Assembly (NCBI GenBank): GCA_963778465.1
Contig: CAVZUK010000003.1
Coordinates: forward strand, 2,728,001-2,792,000
Direction: 5' to 3'
Origin: CAVZBW01 sp963778465
GTDB taxonomy: Bacteria; Actinomycetota; Acidimicrobiia; Acidimicrobiales; RAAP-2
DNA length: 64,000 bases
Below, one piece after another: positions 23,669-32,151 of the stretch. The notes under the pieces are model-generated. The model was not told the DNA's origin. It saw nothing but the letters and a program-made list of their open reading frames with translations, and did not search any database. The position numbers and the translations under genes are program-made. Position 1 is the first letter of the stretch. Every line of letters begins with the position of its first letter.

Positions 23669-24481
23669 GTGCTGCACCCCAAGGACCCACGCGAGGGTCA
23701 GCGCCGCCGTGCCCTCCAGCGCCTTGCCGTCGACCAGGCGCTGCGAGAGTTCGACCAGAGGTTCCCCGACCTCGACCTCGGCCCCGTCGTCGGTCTCCTG
23801 TGCGCCTACAACGAGGCGGACAACATCGGCGACGTGCTCAAGTCGATGCCGGAGGAGGCCTGCGGGCTCCGGGTGACGCCTCTCGTCGTCGTGGACGGCG
23901 GCGACGACGGGACGGACCGGGTGGCCCTCGAATCGGGTGCGCCGACGGTCGTCCTGCCGGTCAACCTCGGGCACGGGGTGGCGCTGTGGGTGGGCTACCA
24001 GCTCTGCATCGACCGGGGCGTCCGCTACGTCGTGACCCTCGACGCGGACGGTCAGAACGACCCGGCCGAGCTTCCGGGCCTCCTCCAGCCCCTCGTGGAC
24101 GACGAGGCCGACTTCGTCGTCGCCTCACGACGCCTCGGGGTGGACCAGACGAGCGACGAGATCCGTCGGGTCGGGGTGCGCGTCTTCGCCACCGTGATCA
24201 ACTTTCTGACCGGGGCGCGCCTGACCGACACCTCCAACGGCTACCGGGCATTGCGGACGGCCATGCTGGCCGACGTCGTCGGCCAGTTGGTGCAGGAGCA
24301 GTACCAGACCGCCGAGCTGCTGATCGCGGCGCTGTCCCGCGGCTGGCGCGTCGCCGAGCGCCCGACCGTGTGGCGCCCCCGGGCCTCTGGCACGACGAAG
24401 AAGGGGGCCAACGCCCTGTTCGGCCTCCGCTATGGGTCCGTCGTGGCCGAGAGCTGGCTCCGGGCCCGCCGGCGCGCCTGA
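23669..24481 (+). CDS. Family 2 glycosyltransferase, dolichol-phosphate-mannose-synthase-like
   Basis: About 270 residues of a GT-A fold: GLLCAYNEADNIGDVL (nucleotide-binding strand and helix), VVVDGGDDGTDRVA, NLGHGVALWVGYQL, and the metal-binding DADGQND motif. Later come SNGYRALR and QEQYQTAELLIAA, typical of DPM1/bactoprenol glucosyltransferase-like enzymes. It lacks C-terminal membrane helices, so it is a soluble catalytic domain that likely transfers a sugar from a nucleotide or to a polyprenyl phosphate. The GTG at 23669 is nine bases after the HD stop. An N-terminal helical extension (about 45 residues) is of unknown role. Confidence 0.87.
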   Translation: MLHPKDPREGQRRRALQRLAVDQALREFDQRFPDLDLGPVVGLLCAYNEADNIGDVLKSMPEEACGLRVTPLVVVDGGDDGTDRVALESGAPTVVLPVNLGHGVALWVGYQLCIDRGVRYVVTLDADGQNDPAELPGLLQPLVDDEADFVVASRRLGVDQTSDEIRRVGVRVFATVINFLTGARLTDTSNGYRALRTAMLADVVGQLVQEQYQTAELLIAALSRGWRVAERPTVWRPRASGTTKKGANALFGLRYGSVVAESWLRARRRA

Positions 24482-24488
24482 GGAGCCC

Positions 24489-25223
24489 TCAGGCGCGAGC
24501 CTCGTCGTAGGCCTCCTGGAGCGCCTCGCGCAGCTCGATGGTCGTCTTGTGGACCTCTCGGCGTGAGACCCGGCCGCTCTCCCGCTTGGCCGGGGGCGGA
24601 ACCTCGCGACCCACGACGAGCGTGATGGGGGTCCGCTTGGGCACCTTCGCCCCCTTGGGCATGGAGACGTCCGAGCCACCGATGCCGACCGGCACGATCG
24701 GCGCGCCCGTGCGGCCCGCCAGGAAGGCGACCCCGTCGAGCAGCTCCTGCACCCGGGGACCCGCCTGGCGGGTGCCCTCGGGGAACATGATGAGCAGCTG
24801 GCCCTGCTCGAGGACCTCGGTCGCGTGGCCCATGGCCTCGCGGTCGACGCCCCCGCGGTGGACCGGGAACGCACCCAGTGCGACGAGGAACCTCCCGAGG
24901 AGGCGCGACCGCCACATCTCGTCCTTGGCCATGAAGAAGAGCTTGCGATCGGTCAGCATCACGGAGAAGCAGAAGTCGGCAAAGGACCGGTGGACCGGCG
25001 CCAGGATGATCGGGCCGTCGGCCGGCACGACGTTGTGGCCCCGGACCTGCGGACGGAACCACAGGCGTACGAGCGTGTGGGCCAGGGCGTGGGCCATCCG
25101 GTAGGGCACGGTCCACTTCGGGTTGGCACGGAAGGCGACGCCCCGACCGGGTGCGTCGCCGCCGCCGGCGCCCCGTGGATCGTTGGCGGGCTCCGGGGCG
25201 CTCGCGGGCAGGCCCTCGCTCAC
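24489..25223 (-). CDS. plsC: 1-acyl-sn-glycerol-3-phosphate acyltransferase family protein
   Basis: 244 residues with the acyltransferase motifs HRSFAD (block I, HX4D) and FPEGTR (block III), plus GAFPVHRGG and IVPVGIGG strands. It acylates lysophosphatidic acid to phosphatidic acid at the membrane. The GTG at 25223 overlaps the aroA/cmk stop by four bases (GTGA), so it is translationally coupled. The order cmk-plsC is common in actinobacteria, where der normally follows; here der is separated from it. The first 35 residues are low-complexity Gly/Ala/Pro. Confidence 0.93.
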   Translation of the reverse strand: MSEGLPASAPEPANDPRGAGGGDAPGRGVAFRANPKWTVPYRMAHALAHTLVRLWFRPQVRGHNVVPADGPIILAPVHRSFADFCFSVMLTDRKLFFMAKDEMWRSRLLGRFLVALGAFPVHRGGVDREAMGHATEVLEQGQLLIMFPEGTRQAGPRVQELLDGVAFLAGRTGAPIVPVGIGGSDVSMPKGAKVPKRTPITLVVGREVPPPAKRESGRVSRREVHKTTIELREALQEAYDEARA

Positions 25224-27238
25224 GACGACGCTCCGTCGGTCAGCCACGAGAGGATCTCCTCGACCACTTCGTCCACGCTCCGGTCGGTCGTGTCGATGAC
25301 GTGGGCGCCGGGCGCCACCGTCAGCGGCGAGTCGGCGCGGCTCGAATCGAACCGGTCTCGACGCTCGACGCCGTCGTGGCCCTCCTCGATCCGCCGCTGG
25401 GCTCGCTCCTTCGGGTCTGCGGTGAGGTAGACCTTGACCGCCGCGTCGGGGAACACGACGCTGCCGATGTCCCTGCCCTCGACGACCGCCCCGGGGTGTT
25501 GCTCGACCCAACGCCGCTGAACGGCCACGAGCCCCGCCCGCACCTCGGGGTTGGCCGCGACGTGCGAGACCGCCTGGTTGATCCGGGGAGTACGGATCTC
25601 CTCGGTGACGTCGACGCCGTCGATCCTGACGACGGGACCCACGTCGAGCTTGGCGGTGCGGGCGATCTCCGCCACGGCGGGTCGATCGTCGGGATCGATC
25701 CCCCGCTCGAGCGCCAACCAGGTCACGGCACGGTACATGGCGCCCGTGTCGAGCCTCGGAATGCCGAGACGCTGCGAGATCGCCGCGGACACGGTCGACT
25801 TGCCGGCCCCGGCCGGACCGTCGACCGCGATGACCAGCCGGGGGACCTCGCCCGGCGGCGCGGCCGGGCTCCCCGCGAGACCCATCTCCTCGGCGGCAGC
25901 GCCGATCTCGACGGGCTCCCAGGCCTCCCCGGCCAGCTCGGTCAGGTCCCGCAGGAATCCCGGATAGCTCGTGGCGACGCAGGCAAACCCCTCGATGAAG
26001 GTCGGGCCCCGGGCCGCCAGCGCCGCGACCGCGGCGGCCATGGCCATGCGATGGTCTCCACCGGAGTCGATGCTGGCGCCAACAAGGGCGCCGCCCGTGC
26101 CGTGCACACGTAGGTCGTCACCCCGCACCTCGGCGCGCGCACCAAACGCCGACACCAGCTGCGCGACCGCGGCCAGCCGGTCGGTCTCCTTGACGCGGAG
26201 CTCGCCCATGGACACGAAGTCGGTGGTGCCCGTTGCGGCCGCTGCCGCCACGGCCAGGACCGGGACCTCGTCGAGGGAGGGAATCTCGGAGGCGTCGACC
26301 ACCGTGCCCTCGAGCGCTCCGGGCGACACGGTCACGGAGAGGGAGCCACCTTCTTCGTCCTCCCGACGAACGAGGGGCGCCCCCATCCGTTGGAGCACGC
26401 CGAGGAAGCCGACCCGCTCCGCCCCGGGATAGAGGTTGGTGACCGTGACCTCGCTGCCCGCGACGATGGCGCCGGCAACGATCCAGAACGCCGCCTGCGA
26501 GGGGTCTCCGGGCACGTCGAGATCGAGCGGGCGCAGCGACGAGCGTCGGACCGTGACCGCGCGTCCCGACTCCCAGGGGGCGACCTCGATGTCGGCTCCG
26601 GCCATCCGGAGCATCTCCTCGGTGTGGGCGCGAGTCGGGACGCGCTCTCGCACGATCGTGGTGCCATCGGCCTGGACCCCGGCCAGCAGGATGGCGGACT
26701 TGACCTGCGCGCTGGCGACCGTCGCCGTCCAGTCGACGCCGTGGAGCCTGCCACCGGCCACGGTGACGGGCGGTAACGCCCTCGGTCCCCGGCCGGACAC
26801 CTTCGCCCCCATCGCCTCCAGCGGCTCGGCGACGCGGTCCATCGGGCGACGCGACAGGGATTCGTCGCCCGTCAGCACGCTGGACCAGGGGCAGCCGGCC
26901 AGGACGCCCGCCAGCAGGCGCATGGACGTGCCGGAGTTGCCGCAGTCGATCGCGCCGGCGGCCGGGTGCCATCGCGAGGATCCCCCCTCGACCTCGAGGG
27001 TGCCGGCATGACGGTGGACGTCGGTCCCGAGGGCGCGGACGGCGGCCTCGGTGCTCGCGACGTCCGCGCCTTCCGAGAGGCCGCGGATCGTCGAGGTGCC
27101 CTCGGCCATGGCGCCGAGGAGGAGCGCTCGATGCGAGACGGACTTGTCCCCCGGCAGGCGAAGGCGTCCGACCACCGGCAACGGTCCGGCCATGCGCACG
27201 GCATCCGGCAGCAGCGTCACGATCGACTCACGGGTCAC
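25220..27238 (-). CDS. aroA-cmk: Fused EPSP synthase (AroA) and cytidylate kinase (Cmk)
   Basis: One open frame of 672 residues encodes two enzymes. Residues about 15-445 are 3-phosphoshikimate 1-carboxyvinyltransferase: LPGDKSVSHRALLLGA, DCGNSGTSMRLLAG, SAQVKSAILLAG, DVPGDPSQAAF and DGGDHRMAMAAAV. Residues about 450-672 are CMP kinase: IAVDGPAGAGKSTVSAAIS Walker A, LDTGAMYRAVTWLAL and VEGRDIGSVVFPDA. No stop, frameshift or start-like break lies between them, and the linker is short (PPGEVPRLV). AroA makes EPSP for chorismate; Cmk makes CDP. The GTG at 27238 overlaps the tyrA stop. Both domains have complete catalytic motifs, so the fusion is likely functional. Confidence 0.95.
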   Translation of the reverse strand: MTRESIVTLLPDAVRMAGPLPVVGRLRLPGDKSVSHRALLLGAMAEGTSTIRGLSEGADVASTEAAVRALGTDVHRHAGTLEVEGGSSRWHPAAGAIDCGNSGTSMRLLAGVLAGCPWSSVLTGDESLSRRPMDRVAEPLEAMGAKVSGRGPRALPPVTVAGGRLHGVDWTATVASAQVKSAILLAGVQADGTTIVRERVPTRAHTEEMLRMAGADIEVAPWESGRAVTVRRSSLRPLDLDVPGDPSQAAFWIVAGAIVAGSEVTVTNLYPGAERVGFLGVLQRMGAPLVRREDEEGGSLSVTVSPGALEGTVVDASEIPSLDEVPVLAVAAAAATGTTDFVSMGELRVKETDRLAAVAQLVSAFGARAEVRGDDLRVHGTGGALVGASIDSGGDHRMAMAAAVAALAARGPTFIEGFACVATSYPGFLRDLTELAGEAWEPVEIGAAAEEMGLAGSPAAPPGEVPRLVIAVDGPAGAGKSTVSAAISQRLGIPRLDTGAMYRAVTWLALERGIDPDDRPAVAEIARTAKLDVGPVVRIDGVDVTEEIRTPRINQAVSHVAANPEVRAGLVAVQRRWVEQHPGAVVEGRDIGSVVFPDAAVKVYLTADPKERAQRRIEEGHDGVERRDRFDSSRADSPLTVAPGAHVIDTTDRSVDEVVEEILSWLTDGASS

Positions 27239-28368
27239 CCGAGCTCCTGCACGGTGCACGAATACCCCCGGGTGGACAGGGCCTGGCGCAGCCCGTCGGC
27301 CTCCGAAGCGTCCACGACCAGGACCAGGACGCCTCCCGACCCCTCGGTCGAGTGGGCGATCTCGAAATCGGCGATGTTGACGCCCGCTTCCCCGGCCAGC
27401 GTCGTGATCTCGGCCAGCACCCCGGTGCGGTCGGGCACCGGTATGCGCAGCTCGGCCAGGGTTTCGGGCTCGGTTGCGCGAGTCGAGAGGGCGCGGCGGG
27501 CCACCGAGGCGCGATCCAGCACCTGGGCGATCTCCGCCCGGTCGCTCGATCGGACCAGGTCCCGTACCCTCGAGAGATCGACGAGAAGGCGATCGAAGGC
27601 CTCGACGATCGCCTCGCCGTTGTCCGCGCAGATGTCCGGCCAGATCCCCGGGTGCCCCGCGGCGATGCGCGTCATGTCGCGAAAGCCCCCGGCCGCGAGC
27701 CGCAGCAGGACGGCGTGCTCCTCGCCGACGGAGGCGGCGGCGTTCATCAGGGTCGCGGCAACGAGGTGGGGCACGTGCGAGACGACCGCCACCAGGCGAT
27801 CGTGCTCCTGTGGGGACAGCGCCACGACCTCGGAACCGAGGGAACGCACCACCTCCTGGGCCCTCGAGAAGGCGCCGGGATCGGTGACCGGGGAGGGGGT
27901 GAGAACCCATGTGGCACCGATGAACAGGTCGGGGTCCGCACCCTGCAGGCCCAGCTGCTCGGACCCGGCCATCGGGTGGCCACCGACGAACCGGGGGTGG
28001 TCCGCCACCCGGACCACCTCGTCCTTCACGCTGCTCACGTCGGTCACCACGGCGTCCGGCCTCCGGGAGCGGTCCGAGAGAAGCCGAGAGGCCTCGAGGC
28101 CGGCAGCGGTCGCCGGGACGGCAACGAAGATCATTTCGGCCTCCGGGTCGTCACCGACCTCGTCGAGCACGCCCCGATCCAGGGCCTCACGGGCCCGGGC
28201 GGGATCGCTGTCCCGGCCCGTGACGTGCCATCCCCGCTTGCGCAGGGCGAGGCCCAACGACCCACCGATGAGTCCGGTTCCCACGACGAGGGCGCGACGG
28301 CGGCCGAGGGCCCCGCGCTCGGCACCCGTGCCTTGGTGCTCGGGCTCCGGATCAGTCGGGGAGGTCAT
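27235..28368 (-). CDS. tyrA: Prephenate dehydrogenase with C-terminal ACT domain
   Basis: 377 residues. An NAD-binding Rossmann start (LVVGTGLIGGSLGLALRKRG) is followed by the prephenate dehydrogenase core (FVGGHPMAGSEQLGLQGAD and HVPHLVAATLM) and a C-terminal ACT domain (IPVPDRTGVLAEITTLAGEAGVN), which usually gives tyrosine feedback control. The product makes 4-hydroxyphenylpyruvate for tyrosine. The ATG at 28368 overlaps the aroH stop by 17 bases, and its own stop overlaps the aroA start (GTGA). It thus lies in a coupled aroH-tyrA-aroA chain of aromatic amino-acid genes. Confidence 0.95.
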   Translation of the reverse strand: MTSPTDPEPEHQGTGAERGALGRRRALVVGTGLIGGSLGLALRKRGWHVTGRDSDPARAREALDRGVLDEVGDDPEAEMIFVAVPATAAGLEASRLLSDRSRRPDAVVTDVSSVKDEVVRVADHPRFVGGHPMAGSEQLGLQGADPDLFIGATWVLTPSPVTDPGAFSRAQEVVRSLGSEVVALSPQEHDRLVAVVSHVPHLVAATLMNAAASVGEEHAVLLRLAAGGFRDMTRIAAGHPGIWPDICADNGEAIVEAFDRLLVDLSRVRDLVRSSDRAEIAQVLDRASVARRALSTRATEPETLAELRIPVPDRTGVLAEITTLAGEAGVNIADFEIAHSTEGSGGVLVLVVDASEADGLRQALSTRGYSCTVQELG

Positions 28369-28729
28369 CGCGGAGCCCCTTGGCCTCGTGCATGTAGACG
28401 TGCCGCAGGTCAGCGGCTTGTCGACTGGTGCGCACGTGCAATAGGGCTCGGATGCAGCGGGGGGCGGACCCCGGGACGTCGATCTCGCTTGCGCACAGCA
28501 GGGGGATGGCACCGAACCCGATGCCACGGGCCGCCGTGGCCGGGAACATCGAGACGACGTCCGGCGTGGCCGTGAACAGGACGCTGATGATGTCGTCCTC
28601 GACCAGCTCGTTGCGGGCCATGAGCTCGCGGAGCATCTCTTGGACCCTCGAGGTGACCTGTTCCTTGGTGTCCTCGTCGACGCTGGTCGCGCCGCGAAGC
28701 GCTCGGACTGTCGTGGTGCCGTCGCACAT
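28352..28729 (-). CDS. aroH: Chorismate mutase, AroH type
   Basis: A 125-residue monofunctional chorismate mutase of the AroH (pseudo-alpha/beta-barrel trimer) class: RALRGATSVDEDT at the N-terminus, VLFTATPDVVSMFPA, and GIGFGAIPLLCASEIDVPGS, including the catalytic Arg and Glu regions. It converts chorismate to prephenate, feeding tyrA immediately downstream. The ATG at 28729 is 12 bases from the upstream rluB stop. Pairing AroH with a separate TyrA-ACT replaces the bifunctional TyrA used by many enterobacteria. Confidence 0.95.
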   Translation of the reverse strand: MCDGTTTVRALRGATSVDEDTKEQVTSRVQEMLRELMARNELVEDDIISVLFTATPDVVSMFPATAARGIGFGAIPLLCASEIDVPGSAPRCIRALLHVRTSRQAADLRHVYMHEAKGLRDDLPD

Positions 28730-28741
28730 CGGAACGGAATG

Positions 28742-29524
28742 CTACCTGCGGGCCCCAGGGCGCTCGGTTGCCCGCCCCCGGCCCGACGTGCCGCCTGCGA
28801 GCAAGGAACGGATCTCCTCGCCCCGGAGGAGCCGCCACTGCCCCGGTGCGAGGCCGGCGTCGCTCACCGAGCCGATGCGGACCCTCACGAGCCGGCGCAC
28901 CGGATGGCCCACCGCCTCGCACATGCGACGAACCAGCCGGTTGCGGCCTTCGTGGACGGTGATCCGCAGCACGCCGGGCCCGAGCACGCCGACACGGGCC
29001 GGCGCGGTCGGGCCGTCGCCGAGTTCCACCCCCTGACGCAGCTGGCGGACGGCTGCCGGACCGGCCGTGCCCTCGAGCTCCACGAGGTACTCCTTGGCGA
29101 CCCCGAAAGACGGATGAGTGAGGGTCTGGGCCATGTCGCCGTCGTTGGTCAAGACGATGAGACCCTCGCTCTCGGCGTCGAGGCGACCGACCGAGAACAC
29201 TCTCGGCTCGTCGGGGACGAGGCTGGTGACGCAGGTCCGGGACTCTGGATCGTGTGCGGTGCAGACGACCCCCCTTGGCTTGTTGAGCAGGTAGTACACG
29301 AAGCCCTGGGCGACCGGCACAAGGGCTCCGTCGAGGGTCACCCGGTCCCGTTGGGGGTCGACCCGTCGTCCGGGTCGGGCGGGCTCGCCGTTGACGGACA
29401 CCCGTCCCGCGGCGATCAGCTCGTCGCAGTGCCTGCGGCTTCCGAGCCCGGCCTGGGCGAGGACCTTTTGCAGGCGGATCTGTTCACCGCCACTGCCGCC
29501 CTCCCCCGCCGCTTCGGGTGTCAC
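28742..29524 (-). CDS. rluB: 23S rRNA pseudouridine synthase, RluB/RsuA family
   Basis: 260 residues: an N-terminal S4 domain (IRLQKVLAQAGLGSRRHCDELI), then the pseudouridine synthase core with LLNKPRGVVCT and the catalytic aspartate in GRLDAESEGLIVLTND, plus NRLVRRMCEAVGHPVRRLVRV. The family isomerises a uridine in rRNA; RluB (U2605) is the usual ScpB neighbour in actinobacteria, and RsuA-type 16S activity is the alternative. The GTG at 29524 overlaps the scpB stop (GTGA). The tail is Arg/Gly-rich and disordered. Confidence 0.92.
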   Translation of the reverse strand: MTPEAAGEGGSGGEQIRLQKVLAQAGLGSRRHCDELIAAGRVSVNGEPARPGRRVDPQRDRVTLDGALVPVAQGFVYYLLNKPRGVVCTAHDPESRTCVTSLVPDEPRVFSVGRLDAESEGLIVLTNDGDMAQTLTHPSFGVAKEYLVELEGTAGPAAVRQLRQGVELGDGPTAPARVGVLGPGVLRITVHEGRNRLVRRMCEAVGHPVRRLVRVRIGSVSDAGLAPGQWRLLRGEEIRSLLAGGTSGRGRATERPGARR

Positions 29525-30270
29525 ACCCCCTCGGCGAGATCTCCGGCCTCCGCGACATGGCCTTCGGCCTCCGCGACATGGCCTTCGGCCTCCGCGACAT
29601 GGCCTTCGGCCTCTGGGTCATGCCCATCGGCGTCGTCTGCCAGGTCCCCTTCGCCGTCGAGCGGCCCGGCACCGCTCCCAGCGGTGGCACGCCGAAGGCT
29701 CTCCTCGAGCTCGAGGGCGACTGCCGGCCCCGGGAGCAGGTCGGTCAGGGGTGGGAGCTGCCCGACGTCGTTCAGACCGAGCCGCTCCAAGAAAAGCTCC
29801 GTCGTGCCGTAGAGGACGGGCTGCCCCGGTCCCGGGGCACGTCCGACGGCGGTGATGTAGCCGCGCTGCTCGAGGAGTCGGACCACGCCGTCGACGTTGA
29901 CGCCCCGGAGGGCGGCGATCTGGGCGCGCGAGACGGGTTGGCGGTAGGCCACGATCGCCAGGCTCTCGAGTGCCGCCGTCGACAGCCGCGTCGACACCTC
30001 CCGGTTGGCGAACCGCTCGACGTAGGGAGCGAGGTCGGGGTGGGTCTGGAACCGGTATCCGCCGGCCACGCGAGCCAGCACGAACCCCCGGCCCTGCTCC
30101 TCGTACTCGACGGCCAGCGCCTCACAGGCTGCACTGACCTGGTCGGCCGGCTGCTCCAGCAGCTCGGCCAGGAGCCGAGCGGGCACCGGCTCGACCGCCA
30201 CCAGGACCACCGCCTCTATGGCCCGGCGGAGCTCTTGGTCGCTCATGTCGGCATCGCCCCCTTCGCTCAT
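29521..30270 (-). CDS. scpB: Segregation and condensation protein B
   Basis: 249 residues. The ScpB winged-helix pair occupies residues about 10-185 (ELRRAIEAVVLVAVEPV, LSTAALESLAIVAYRQPVSRAQIAALRGVNVD, YGTTELFLERLGL). It forms the condensin kleisin complex with ScpA and SMC. The C-terminus is a non-conserved acidic tail with near-identical EGHVAEA repeats encoded by 21-bp tandem repeats. The ATG at 30270 overlaps the scpA stop (ATGA). A longer upstream frame exists but overlaps scpA and is rejected. Confidence 0.94.
   Translation of the reverse strand: MSEGGDADMSDQELRRAIEAVVLVAVEPVPARLLAELLEQPADQVSAACEALAVEYEEQGRGFVLARVAGGYRFQTHPDLAPYVERFANREVSTRLSTAALESLAIVAYRQPVSRAQIAALRGVNVDGVVRLLEQRGYITAVGRAPGPGQPVLYGTTELFLERLGLNDVGQLPPLTDLLPGPAVALELEESLRRATAGSGAGPLDGEGDLADDADGHDPEAEGHVAEAEGHVAEAEGHVAEAGDLAEGV
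29545..29628 (-). repeat. 21-bp tandem repeat in the scpB 3' end
   Basis: Three perfect 21-base units (29545-29565, 29566-29586, 29587-29607) are followed by a diverged fourth (to 29628). They are in frame and encode the 7-residue unit GHVAEAE. Copy number may vary between strains. Confidence 0.85.
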
Positions 30271-31061
30271 CCTTCGTAGTCGTCGATGCCGGCCGCCGCC
30301 TCGCCGACCGGCGCGAGCGATCCCTCGGCGCCGATCCACGACACCTCGAGGTCGCCAAAGGTGCTGCCCTGGCCGAGCGAGACCTTGCCGAGCTTGCAGA
30401 GTTCGAGCAGGGCGAGGAACCGCACGATGATCTCGATCCGCGTCCTCAGGTGGTCGGTGAGGGCGCGAAACGAGGCGCGGCCCCGGTTCGGCAGGACGGA
30501 GGCAAGCTCCTCCACGGCCTCCGAGACGGTCACCTTGTCGACGGTCACGTGCGAGAGGTCGACCTGGGGGACTTCGTCACGGACGGCGGTGGCCCTCTCG
30601 TAGGCCGCGGCGAGCTGGCCCGGTGAGACGCCCCGGAGCAGGTCCGGGGCGTGGACCACGAAGCCGTCGTCGAGCCCGACCTCCCGGGGGATCGACTGCT
30701 GCGCACGCTGGATCAGGACGGAGAAGATCTCGGCCGCGGCCGCATAGGCGCGACACTCGAGGAGTCGGGCCACGAGGACGTCCCGGTTGTCCCAGCCCTC
30801 GAGCTCCTCGTCCTGATCGATCTCGTCGGGCCTCGGGAGCAGGCTGTTCGACTTGATCTCTAGGAGGATCGCCGCAAGGAGCAGGAACTCCGACACGACG
30901 TCGAGCGTCCAGGTGTCCCGATGCTCGACCAGCTCGCTCACGAAACGGTCCACCAGAGGTGCCAGGGGGATCTCGAGAACATCCAGCTCGTGGGTGTTGA
31001 CCAGGTGCACGAGGACGTCAATGGGGCCCTCGAACACCGGCGTCTCGACGCGGTAGGACAC
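30267..31061 (-). CDS. scpA: Segregation and condensation protein A (kleisin)
   Basis: 264 residues: N-terminal kleisin domain FEGPIDVLVHLVNTHELDVLEIPLAPL, middle VSEFLLLAAILLEIKSNSLLP, and a C-terminal winged helix (FLALLELCKLGKVSLGQ). It bridges SMC heads in the bacterial condensin with ScpB, encoded next. The GTG at 31061 gives the family-typical VSYRVETPVFEGP start; an earlier in-frame start at 31127 would overlap the divergent trpS promoter. The last residues (GEAAAGIDDYEG) precede the overlap with scpB. Confidence 0.93.
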   Translation of the reverse strand: MSYRVETPVFEGPIDVLVHLVNTHELDVLEIPLAPLVDRFVSELVEHRDTWTLDVVSEFLLLAAILLEIKSNSLLPRPDEIDQDEELEGWDNRDVLVARLLECRAYAAAAEIFSVLIQRAQQSIPREVGLDDGFVVHAPDLLRGVSPGQLAAAYERATAVRDEVPQVDLSHVTVDKVTVSEAVEELASVLPNRGRASFRALTDHLRTRIEIIVRFLALLELCKLGKVSLGQGSTFGDLEVSWIGAEGSLAPVGEAAAGIDDYEG

Positions 31062-31135
31062 CCCGACGACCCTACCCAAGGGCGTCTCGGGATCGGCGCA
31101 TACCGGCCCTGCGGCGACCCCTACCATGGCCGCCC

Positions 31136-32116
31136 ATGACCAGAGTCCTCTCGGGGATCCAGCCCACCGGCGACCTCCACCTCGGCAACTACCTGGGAGC
31201 GTTGCGCAACTGGGTGGCCTTCCAGGACGACCACGAGGCCCTGTACTGCCTGGTCGACCTCCACGCCCTGACCATCGACATCGAGCCCGACGCGCTCCGC
31301 ACGGGGTCGCTCGAGGCCGCGACCTTGCTCCTGGCGGCCGGTCTCGACCCCGAACGCTGCACGATCTTCCTCCAGAGCCACGTGCCCGAGCATCCGCGCC
31401 TGACCTGGCTCCTCGAGTGCACCGCGACCATGGGCGAGCTGCGCCGCATGACCCAGTTCAAGGACAAGGCGGGGGCCCAGGAGGCGGTGCGGGTGGGGCT
31501 GTTCACCTATCCGGTGCTGATGGCGGCCGACATCCTCCTCTACGACGCCTCGCTGGTGCCCGTCGGGGACGACCAGCGCCAGCACCTGGAGCTGACCCGG
31601 GAGCTGGCCATCCGCTTCAACAACCGCTACGGCGAGGTGTTCGTCGTGCCCGAGGCCGCCATACCCCAGGTGGCGGCGCGGGTGATGGATCTCCAGCACC
31701 CCGAGCGCAAGATGTCCAAGTCGGTCAGCTCACCGATGGGCACGATCGGGGTCCTCGACACGCCCGAGGAGATCGAGCGCAAGGTGCGTCGCGCCGTGAC
31801 GGACACCGAGACCGAGGTCCGCTTCGACCCCGCAAAGAAGCCCGGGGTGGCCAACCTCCTCCAGATCCTCGGTGCCGCGACCGGGCAACGGCCGGAGGAC
31901 GTGGCGCCACGCTACGAGCGCTACGGGGACCTGAAACGCGAGGTGTCGGATGCGGTGATCGAGCTGCTGCGACCCGTCCGTGAGCGCTACGCGGAGCTGT
32001 CGGGGGACCCGGCGTACGTGCGACGGGTGCTGGCAGACGGCGCCGACCAGGCCCACGCGCTGGCCGCAGCGACCTACGCGAGGGCAGCCTCCTCGGTCGG
32101 GCTGATCGCACCCTGA
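31136..32116 (+). CDS. trpS: Tryptophanyl-tRNA synthetase
   Basis: 326 residues of a class I aminoacyl-tRNA synthetase: the HIGH-type motif GDLHLGNYLGALRNW near the N-terminus, the KMSKS loop (ERKMSKSVSSPMGTI), and a helical anticodon-binding domain at the C-terminus. It charges tRNA-Trp with tryptophan. The ATG at 31136 lies 74 bases from the divergent scpA start, so the two share a short promoter region. It is not followed by a same-strand gene; the M50 protease gene is convergent. Confidence 0.96.
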   Translation: MTRVLSGIQPTGDLHLGNYLGALRNWVAFQDDHEALYCLVDLHALTIDIEPDALRTGSLEAATLLLAAGLDPERCTIFLQSHVPEHPRLTWLLECTATMGELRRMTQFKDKAGAQEAVRVGLFTYPVLMAADILLYDASLVPVGDDQRQHLELTRELAIRFNNRYGEVFVVPEAAIPQVAARVMDLQHPERKMSKSVSSPMGTIGVLDTPEEIERKVRRAVTDTETEVRFDPAKKPGVANLLQILGAATGQRPEDVAPRYERYGDLKREVSDAVIELLRPVRERYAELSGDPAYVRRVLADGADQAHALAAATYARAASSVGLIAP

Positions 32117-32151
32117 GCGCCCGATCGCCCGGACCGGCGAGAGGTCGTGCC

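Noticed and set aside
29545..29628. CRISPR-like direct repeats
   Set aside because: The repeats are contiguous without spacers and lie in the scpB coding frame.
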